Part shown: positions 15,770 through 21,119 of the stretch, piece after piece
Numbering within the stretch: position 1 is the stretch's first letter
Layout: every line of letters begins with the position of its first letter
Assembly: GCA_964639275.1 (NCBI GenBank)
Contig: CAZXCQ010000091.1
Span: forward strand, 1-21,119
Reading direction: 5' to 3'
From: CAZXCQ01 sp964639275
GTDB taxonomy: Bacteria > Desulfobacterota > DSM-4660 > Desulfatiglandales > Desulfatiglandaceae
Length of the DNA: 21,119 bases
Position numbers and translations under genes: made by a program
Notes under the pieces: generated by a model
What the model was told of the DNA's origin: nothing
What the model saw: the letters and a program-made list of their open reading frames with translations, nothing else
Databases searched by the model: none

Positions 15770-16840
15770 TTAATACGAAAAGGGCCACAGTCTAAAAGTG
15801 GATCTTACAATACGCCATACCTCTGCAAGACCCTTTGGTTCAAAAATAATAAACAGTATGATCGCCAGACCGTAAACAAACTCGCGCAGAGGGGCAATGG
15901 TGATTGCCACACCCGTGGATGCCCCAACGTTCATCAGGTACTCTGTGGCGTGGCTCAGTATCTCACTTAGGCCCACAATAAAGACAGAGCCGAAGATAGC
16001 ACCGGGGATACTTCCCAGACCCCCGATGATAATTATGGCGATAAACTCAATGGACAGCCACAGATTAAAGGGCTCCGGGGTTATGCTCATGGTGTAATAG
16101 GCATAGAGCGCACCAGCAAACCCGGCATAAAAGGAACTTATGGCAAAGGCCAGCAACTTATAGGGAAAGATGGGAATCCCCATCCCTTCAGCCGCCCGGT
16201 CATTGTCGCGAATGGCAACAAAGGCACGCCCGTATCGGGTGCGGATCAGGTTTACGGCCATCCAGGTCAGCCCGACAAAACACACAAAAATCACATAAAA
16301 GAATGTCCGGTCATTGCCCAGGTTCAGACCAAAAAGACCTGCATTGGTGACAACAATCCCTTCTGCGCCTCCTGTAAGGCTGTCCCACTGCACAAACACA
16401 TATTCGATGATAAACTGTCCTGCCAGGGTAGCGATCAGGAGATAGAGGTGTTTTAGACGGGCAGAGGGGAGGCCAAAGACTATCCCCGCCGCCGCTGTCA
16501 TGATGCCGCCCGCAGGCACTGCTGCCCAGAAAGGAAAGCCAGCCTTGCTGGCCAAGATGGCTGCTGTATACGCGCCCACACCAAAAAAGGCACCATGGCC
16601 AAGCGAAATCTGACCGGTATAACCAATCAGCAGATTGAGCCCTATGGCAGAGATGGCATAGATTCCGACCGTATTGAGTATATAAAGGGTATAGGGACCG
16701 CTCACAACCGGGATAACTCCAAAGAGTACGACAAGTCCAACAAGAACCCAGAGCCTTCCAAAGTCTGTTTCAAAGATGGTCAGCTCTTCGAAGTATGATT
16801 CCTTGAAGTTTCCGCAAGGGTGAAATCGAAGCTTGTGCAT
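15770..16840 (-). CDS. livM: HAAT-family ABC permease LivM
   Basis: This 356-residue inner-membrane permease pairs with LivH to form the import channel. After a 35-residue soluble start come many hydrophobic helices, with the LivM hallmarks AISAIGLNLLIGYTGQISLG and HGAFFGVGAYTAAI, SLTGGAEGI, and the ATPase-contact segment RTRYGRAFVAIRDNDRAAEG with MGIP. It ends in a long hydrophobic part including IIIIGGLGSIPGAIFGSVF and FEPKGLAEVW. The start at ATG 16840 has only a weak ribosome binding site (CCGGAA); shorter starts are possible. It lies 53 bases after livH. HAAT importers in anaerobes also carry aromatic and other organic acids, so the substrate need not be an amino acid. Confidence 0.92.
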   Translation of the reverse strand: MHKLRFHPCGNFKESYFEELTIFETDFGRLWVLVGLVVLFGVIPVVSGPYTLYILNTVGIYAISAIGLNLLIGYTGQISLGHGAFFGVGAYTAAILASKAGFPFWAAVPAGGIMTAAAGIVFGLPSARLKHLYLLIATLAGQFIIEYVFVQWDSLTGGAEGIVVTNAGLFGLNLGNDRTFFYVIFVCFVGLTWMAVNLIRTRYGRAFVAIRDNDRAAEGMGIPIFPYKLLAFAISSFYAGFAGALYAYYTMSITPEPFNLWLSIEFIAIIIIGGLGSIPGAIFGSVFIVGLSEILSHATEYLMNVGASTGVAITIAPLREFVYGLAIILFIIFEPKGLAEVWRIVRSTFRLWPFSY

Positions 16841-16893
16841 TTTCCGGAATCTATTCTCTAAAGGTGGCGTAATTTTTCAAAACCGGGGGAGTA

Positions 16894-17772
16894 TCAGACC
16901 CGCTCTATCTCCACCAGGCCAAAAAGCCCGTATGGCTTTACCATCAGGATAATGATCAGTACGATATAGGGGATAACCTCCCGCAGAGATGTGGAGATAT
17001 ATCCCCCCGTAAAGGTCTCCAGCAAACCGATAATGACACCGCCCAAAATCGCTCCGCCGATACTATCAAGTCCACCAAGGATGACGACCGGGAAGACCTT
17101 TAGGCCAATGGCGCTCAATTCATGGACATTAATACCATTGATAATGCCAAGGACTATCCCGCTCATGGCCGCCACGATAAACGCAATGGCCCAGGAGAGG
17201 GCAAAGACCCTTCTGACATGAACACCCAGAGAAAGGGCAGCCGGCTGGTTATCGGCCACAGATCTCATATAAATACCCTGAGACGAGTATTTGAAGAAAA
17301 AGCCGAATAGGATGAGGAAGACAATCCCGATGATAAATGATGCCACATTGACCGAGGGGATCTGGATGGCCCCGAGCTGTAAGGAGAGACCCTCTGGCAA
17401 GAAATCCGGGTAGTCATGGATATCCCCGCCAAAGATAAACAACAACAGTCCCTTAAACATAATACCCAGGCCAAGGGTGAGCATAATGACCTCAATCAAA
17501 TTTTCACCGATCAAAGGGCGCAAAAAGAGGCGTTCAACCACAAACCCCAGGGCGAAGGTTCCCACCAGCGTCAATGCAAAGGCAACCACCACCGGCAGAT
17601 CGGCCCACGCAGAGAGGACGAGGAACATAAAGGCGCCGATGGCCAGGAGCTCTCCATGGGCCAGGTTTAAGACACTGCTCGACTTGAAGATCATCACAAA
17701 GCCTAGGGCCGATAATGCATAGAGAAATCCAAGTGATAGCCCATTTACCAGGAGTTGAAGGAAGAATTCCAT
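16894..17772 (-). CDS. livH: HAAT-family ABC permease LivH
   Basis: The 292-residue protein is the second HAAT permease. It shows the family's opening LLVNGLSLGFLYALSALGF, then SSVLNLAHGELLAIGAF, the ATPase-contact part RSVADNQPAALSLGVHVRRV and the closing VILGGLDSIGGAILGGV with VKPYGLFG. Eight or so hydrophobic segments cover nearly the whole length. GGGAGG about 11 bases before ATG 17772 supports the start. The upstream acyl-CoA synthetase stops 19 bases before it, so the ligase and channel genes are translated from the same message. Confidence 0.93.
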   Translation of the reverse strand: MEFFLQLLVNGLSLGFLYALSALGFVMIFKSSSVLNLAHGELLAIGAFMFLVLSAWADLPVVVAFALTLVGTFALGFVVERLFLRPLIGENLIEVIMLTLGLGIMFKGLLLFIFGGDIHDYPDFLPEGLSLQLGAIQIPSVNVASFIIGIVFLILFGFFFKYSSQGIYMRSVADNQPAALSLGVHVRRVFALSWAIAFIVAAMSGIVLGIINGINVHELSAIGLKVFPVVILGGLDSIGGAILGGVIIGLLETFTGGYISTSLREVIPYIVLIIILMVKPYGLFGLVEIERV

Positions 17773-17791
17773 TGCCGGATCAGCCTCCCTG

Positions 17792-19741
17792 CTAGACGTT
17801 TATGATCTTGACTGTTGTTTCAATGGTCCCTACGTGCCCGTCGCGGTATCGTACCTGACCCTTCACTGCCAGCTCTTTCTTGCCCGAATACATGCCGTCG
17901 ATGAGCTCCTTGTACTGTTTAAGGACAAATTTCCTCCTCACCTTGCCGGTTCTTGTGAGTTCCTCGTCATCGGCATCCAGCAATTTGTAAAGCAAGATGA
18001 ACTTCGCGAGCTGCATCGGCTTTGGCAGTTGGGTGTTTACCCCTCGGACTTCCTCTCGGATCATCTCTTCAATGGCAGGCTGTTGGGAAAGATCGGTATA
18101 GGTGGTATAAGGGATCTTTCGCTCTTCTGCCCAACTGCCCACGTTCCCATAGTCGATATTAATAAAGGCGGTGAGATAGGGCTGCCCCTCTCCCCAGATG
18201 ACAGATTCTTGGATATAGGGGCTGAATTTTAGTCTTGTTTCAATAAAGTCGGGTGAAAAGGCCTCTCCTTCCTTTGTCCTCATAATATCTTCCTTGCGGC
18301 CGATAATAAGGAGGTGCCCGTCATCGTCGAAATATCCAGCGTCGCCGGTATGAAACCATCCGTCTTTCAGGGCCGCGGCCGTGGCCTCAGGGTTTTGATA
18401 ATAGCCAACAAAATTTGACCTGCTGGAGACCAGGACCTCCTGGTCTTCCGTGATCTTGACCTCTGTCCTGGGGAGGGCCTTTCCCACTGTCTCAGGTTTT
18501 GCCTCGTCATCGGGTTGTACCTGAAAGATACCCCCCGCCTCCGTGAGCCCATAGCACTGTTTCAGGTTCAGGCCGTTGGCCCTAAAAAAACGGATAACAT
18601 CGGGACTGATGGGATGTCCCCCCGTATAGGCCCCGAGAAAGCCAAAACAGCCCACCCGATCAAGCAGGGGCCGCGAGATGACCCTGCTGGCAATCCATCT
18701 CAAAAATTTCAGTCCAACGGGGATCGGCTTCTTTTCCGATTCGAGGTCCACTACTCTTCCGCCGATCTGCTGAGACACATTGAAAAGGGCGCGTTTGATA
18801 AACCCGGAGTCATTGATCTTGACCCTGATCTTGGAAGCCAGAGCCTCCCAGAACCTGGACGAGGACACAATGACCGTGGGCCCTATTTCGCGAAAATCCT
18901 CTGCCGCGGTTTCAAAGGTCTCGGGAAAGTTCATTGACAGACCGCCGGAAAGTGTAATTCCCACTCCCCATAGCTGGTCTACGATCCAGGCGGTTGGGGT
19001 GATGGAGATCCAGCTGTCTCCGATGCCGATAGGGGCCGTTTCGAGCCATTTTCGAGACATCTCTGTAAAATTTTCATAACTCAACATAACCAGTTTGGGC
19101 AGGCCCGTGGTACCGGAGGTCATGAGCATCAGCGCAACATCGCCCGGCGCCCCTTCCCAGAGTTCTTTCTGGAAGAGATCCGGCTCTTCCCTATCCAGTT
19201 CTTCTCCCAGTTCCAGGAGCTGGCTAAGGCTTATCAACCACGGATTATCTCCGTAACTTCTCATTCCTGTGGGATCAATGTATATGAGACGCTGGACATG
19301 GCCCAGTTCATCCTTATGGGCGAGGAGTTTGTCCACCTGCTCCTGGTCCTGTGCAAAGACATATGCGGCCTCAATACGATTGAGCCCGCCAACCAGCTCT
19401 TTTGCCACTGCTGAGGTAAATAGGGGGACTATCACTGCACCCGGGGACTGGGCGCCCAGCTCGCAGAAGAGCCATTCCGGGTGATTGTCAAGGATAAGTC
19501 CGACGTTTTCCCCCCTCTTGAGACCCAGCGAGAGGAGGCCCAGGGCCACAAGTCTGGTATAACGCAGATACTCCTGCCAGCCATAGGTCTGCCATATCCC
19601 GTATGCCTTTTCCCGGATAGCGACGGCATATGGGCCCATTCGCTCGGCCTGCCTTGAGAGGATCTGGGGAAAGGTATACTCGACCAGCGATGACAGGGTG
19701 TCTTCGTCTATACGGTTTATTTTGGAATGGGTCGTACTCAT
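17792..19741 (-). CDS. Long-chain-type acyl-CoA synthetase inside HAAT operon
   Basis: This 649-residue AMP-forming ligase (FadD15/FAA1-like branch) would convert a carboxylic acid to its CoA thioester with ATP. Motifs: A3 loop TSGTTGLPKL (208-217), A5 YGLTEAGG, HTGDAGYFDDDGHLLIIG, GRKEDIM and the late lysine in TRTGKVRRKF, followed by a C-terminal extension ending GHVGTIETTVKIINV. In A3 the usual Gly after PK is Leu (L217), which is unusual for this loop. I take ATG 19741 (MSTTHSK) as the start; the frame is also open from GTG 19783, whose AGGAG is only one base away and so badly placed. The gene sits between livG and livH, so the importer and activating enzyme appear functionally linked. 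An organic or fatty acid substrate is likely; which one cannot be read. Confidence 0.9.
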   Translation of the reverse strand: MSTTHSKINRIDEDTLSSLVEYTFPQILSRQAERMGPYAVAIREKAYGIWQTYGWQEYLRYTRLVALGLLSLGLKRGENVGLILDNHPEWLFCELGAQSPGAVIVPLFTSAVAKELVGGLNRIEAAYVFAQDQEQVDKLLAHKDELGHVQRLIYIDPTGMRSYGDNPWLISLSQLLELGEELDREEPDLFQKELWEGAPGDVALMLMTSGTTGLPKLVMLSYENFTEMSRKWLETAPIGIGDSWISITPTAWIVDQLWGVGITLSGGLSMNFPETFETAAEDFREIGPTVIVSSSRFWEALASKIRVKINDSGFIKRALFNVSQQIGGRVVDLESEKKPIPVGLKFLRWIASRVISRPLLDRVGCFGFLGAYTGGHPISPDVIRFFRANGLNLKQCYGLTEAGGIFQVQPDDEAKPETVGKALPRTEVKITEDQEVLVSSRSNFVGYYQNPEATAAALKDGWFHTGDAGYFDDDGHLLIIGRKEDIMRTKEGEAFSPDFIETRLKFSPYIQESVIWGEGQPYLTAFINIDYGNVGSWAEERKIPYTTYTDLSQQPAIEEMIREEVRGVNTQLPKPMQLAKFILLYKLLDADDEELTRTGKVRRKFVLKQYKELIDGMYSGKKELAVKGQVRYRDGHVGTIETTVKIINV

Positions 19742-19878
19742 TTTCTGACCATCTGTTCGACCCCTGGACCTTTGGTCAAACACTCTCCTTTCGTGAGACG
19801 GGGGAGTGAGGTCTCCTGTTTACAGGGGGCTTGGGTCAAAGGGGCCACAATCCGGTTGGCACGAAGCCCGAGGGGTAC

Positions 19879-20709
19879 TCATTCTATGGTAGATGTATCT
19901 CCAAGATAGGCCTTGATCACTTTGGGGTGATTCTGGACAAAATCGGGAGATCCCTCGGCCAGTTTGACCCCGAAATCGAGTACCATGACCCTCTGGGAGA
20001 TACTCATCACCACTGACATGTCATGTTCTACCAGGATCATGGTCTGGTTCCATGCGTCATTGAGTTCCACCAGAAACCTGACCATATCCTCCTTTTCTTC
20101 AAGTGTCATTCCGGCAAAGGGCTCATCCAGGACAAGAAGCCTTGGTTCCAGTGCCAGGGCGCGACCCAGTTCGACTCGTTTTCGCATACCATAAGGCAAA
20201 GACCCCACAAATTTCTTTCTGATCGACTGCATCTCAAGGAAATCGATCAATTCCTCCAGGACCTCCCGGTGCCGCACCTCTTCGGTTCTGACGGACCTGG
20301 TAAAAAGCGATGCCCGCCCAACACTGTAGTTGCAATGAACATGACGGGCCAACAACATGTTGGACAATACCGTCATGCCAGGAAAAAGCTCTATGTTCTG
20401 ATAGGTCCTGCCGATTCCCAATTTGGTCAGGTGATGGGTGCGAAAGGGGGTAATATCCTGCCCATTAAAAAAAATATGGCCCTCTTGGGCCTTGTAATAA
20501 CCGGTGATACAGTTTAGCAGGCTGGTCTTGCCTGCACCATTGGGACCAATTATTGCAACCAACTCTCCCGTACGAACCGAAAGGTCGATCTCATTGAGGG
20601 CCGTGATACCCCCAAATTTCAGTGTAAGCCCCTTCACCTCCAGCTCCGCCCGCCTCTCCTCGGGCGGGGCCGAGGCGAAGATACTGGGTTCACCACGAAA
20701 GGCCTTCAT
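19879..20709 (-). CDS. livG: HAAT-family ABC ATPase LivG
   Basis: The 276-residue protein is the partner ATPase of LivF. It has a 20-residue N-terminal extension before LEVKGLTLKFGG, then Walker A GPNGAGKTS (55-63), the LivG-type segment LGIGRTYQNIELFPGMTVL, the non-canonical signature LPYGMRKRVELGRAL normal for LivG, Walker B LLVLDEPFAGM and switch His in ILVEHDMSVVM. The ATG overlaps the stop of the binding-protein gene (ATGA), so translation is coupled. Its stop lies about 137 bases before the acyl-CoA synthetase ATG, the longest gap inside the liv-type cluster. Confidence 0.93.
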   Translation of the reverse strand: MKAFRGEPSIFASAPPEERRAELEVKGLTLKFGGITALNEIDLSVRTGELVAIIGPNGAGKTSLLNCITGYYKAQEGHIFFNGQDITPFRTHHLTKLGIGRTYQNIELFPGMTVLSNMLLARHVHCNYSVGRASLFTRSVRTEEVRHREVLEELIDFLEMQSIRKKFVGSLPYGMRKRVELGRALALEPRLLVLDEPFAGMTLEEKEDMVRFLVELNDAWNQTMILVEHDMSVVMSISQRVMVLDFGVKLAEGSPDFVQNHPKVIKAYLGDTSTIE

Positions 20710-21119
20710 TTTATGATCTGAACTTTCTCTTTTCCCGGTGCCCAGAAATTAGTGAGTGGTGTAAAGGTCTGATCTTCGTGAACCTTGACAATTCTCGCTA
20801 TCCACGAGGCACCGTGATCGGTGTCGGTGTAAGTGATATTGGGAACGAGTCCGCCAAAGTCTTCGTTCCGGAAGGTCTGGAGGGCGTCATTGATGGTCTG
20901 GCTATCGATCTTCCCGAACTTCTCATGGGCCTTCTGAAATCCCCTCGCCATGATTGCCCCGATGGTGACACCTTCCCAGTAGGCCGTATCAAACTTTGAA
21001 ACGGTCTTATATTTATCCCACAACGTCTCCAAGAGCTTGATACCGGGTGTTCCGTCTCCCGGCAGGCATCCCGGGAACTGCATATGCATTCGGTCGCGGA
21101 TCAGGCCCTTCCCGCGTTT
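20706..21119 (-). CDS. HAAT-type periplasmic binding protein, C-terminal part
   Basis: The reading frame is open to the window edge, so only the last 137 residues are seen; the N-terminus and signal peptide lie outside. The visible part fits the C-terminal lobe of a LivK-like (Peripla_BP_6) protein: TAYWEGVTIGAIMARGFQKA, INDALQTFRNEDFGGLVP, and ITYTDTDHGASWIARIVKV before a short end at VQIIK. This domain closes over ligand in the periplasm and docks on LivH/LivM. Its stop codon overlaps the livG start. Which ligand it binds cannot be judged without the N-terminal lobe. Confidence 0.85.
   Translation of the reverse strand, partial: KRGKGLIRDRMHMQFPGCLPGDGTPGIKLLETLWDKYKTVSKFDTAYWEGVTIGAIMARGFQKAHEKFGKIDSQTINDALQTFRNEDFGGLVPNITYTDTDHGASWIARIVKVHEDQTFTPLTNFWAPGKEKVQIIK

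Overview
The window reads as chromosome from a Gram-negative, mid-GC anaerobe, most likely a Desulfobacterota / former Deltaproteobacteria-type bacterium. That placement is an inference. It rests on two ABC importers each joined to AMP-forming acyl-CoA ligases, an LpxL-like acyltransferase, a periplasmic binding protein without a lipobox, and IS1634-type insertion sequence remains. No rRNA, tRNA, CRISPR array or phage module is visible.

Left part (1-5032) is accessory and partly decayed. It holds a class I SAM methyltransferase and an MBL-fold hydrolase on the minus strand, then a gene-poor stretch ending in a tandem set of GC-rich hairpins (2596-2678). An IS1634-like element (about 2684-4255) follows directly. 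Its transposase has lost a central segment and changed reading frame, although both terminal inverted repeats persist. Next come remnants of two DNA-binding regulators on the minus strand: a LuxR-type helix-turn-helix (4753-4986) and a Fis/NtrC-type helix-turn-helix (4605-4745).

Middle part (5033-9169, plus strand) is a compact three-gene operon and the most striking item. Its first gene encodes one 763-residue polypeptide in which a complete AMP-forming acyl-CoA ligase runs directly into a complete NitT/TauT-type ABC permease. It is followed by the matching periplasmic binding protein and ATPase. Binding protein, permease and ATPase make a full importer whose permease would carry a ligase on its cytosolic N-terminus. 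This suggests, as an inference, uptake of a carboxylic acid coupled to its conversion to a CoA thioester.

Right part (9243-21119, minus strand) is a long co-directional run. From its 5' end it contains a branched-chain-amino-acid-type (HAAT) binding protein (cut by the window edge), livG, a second acyl-CoA synthetase, livH, livM and livF. Then come a 1565-residue protein with a degenerate GlnD-like HD region and an LpxL-like acyltransferase that lacks the usual acidic residue of the HX4(D/E) motif. Gaps are short and several starts have good ribosome binding sites, so these genes are probably one transcription unit. The two import/activation operons converge at about 9170-9242.
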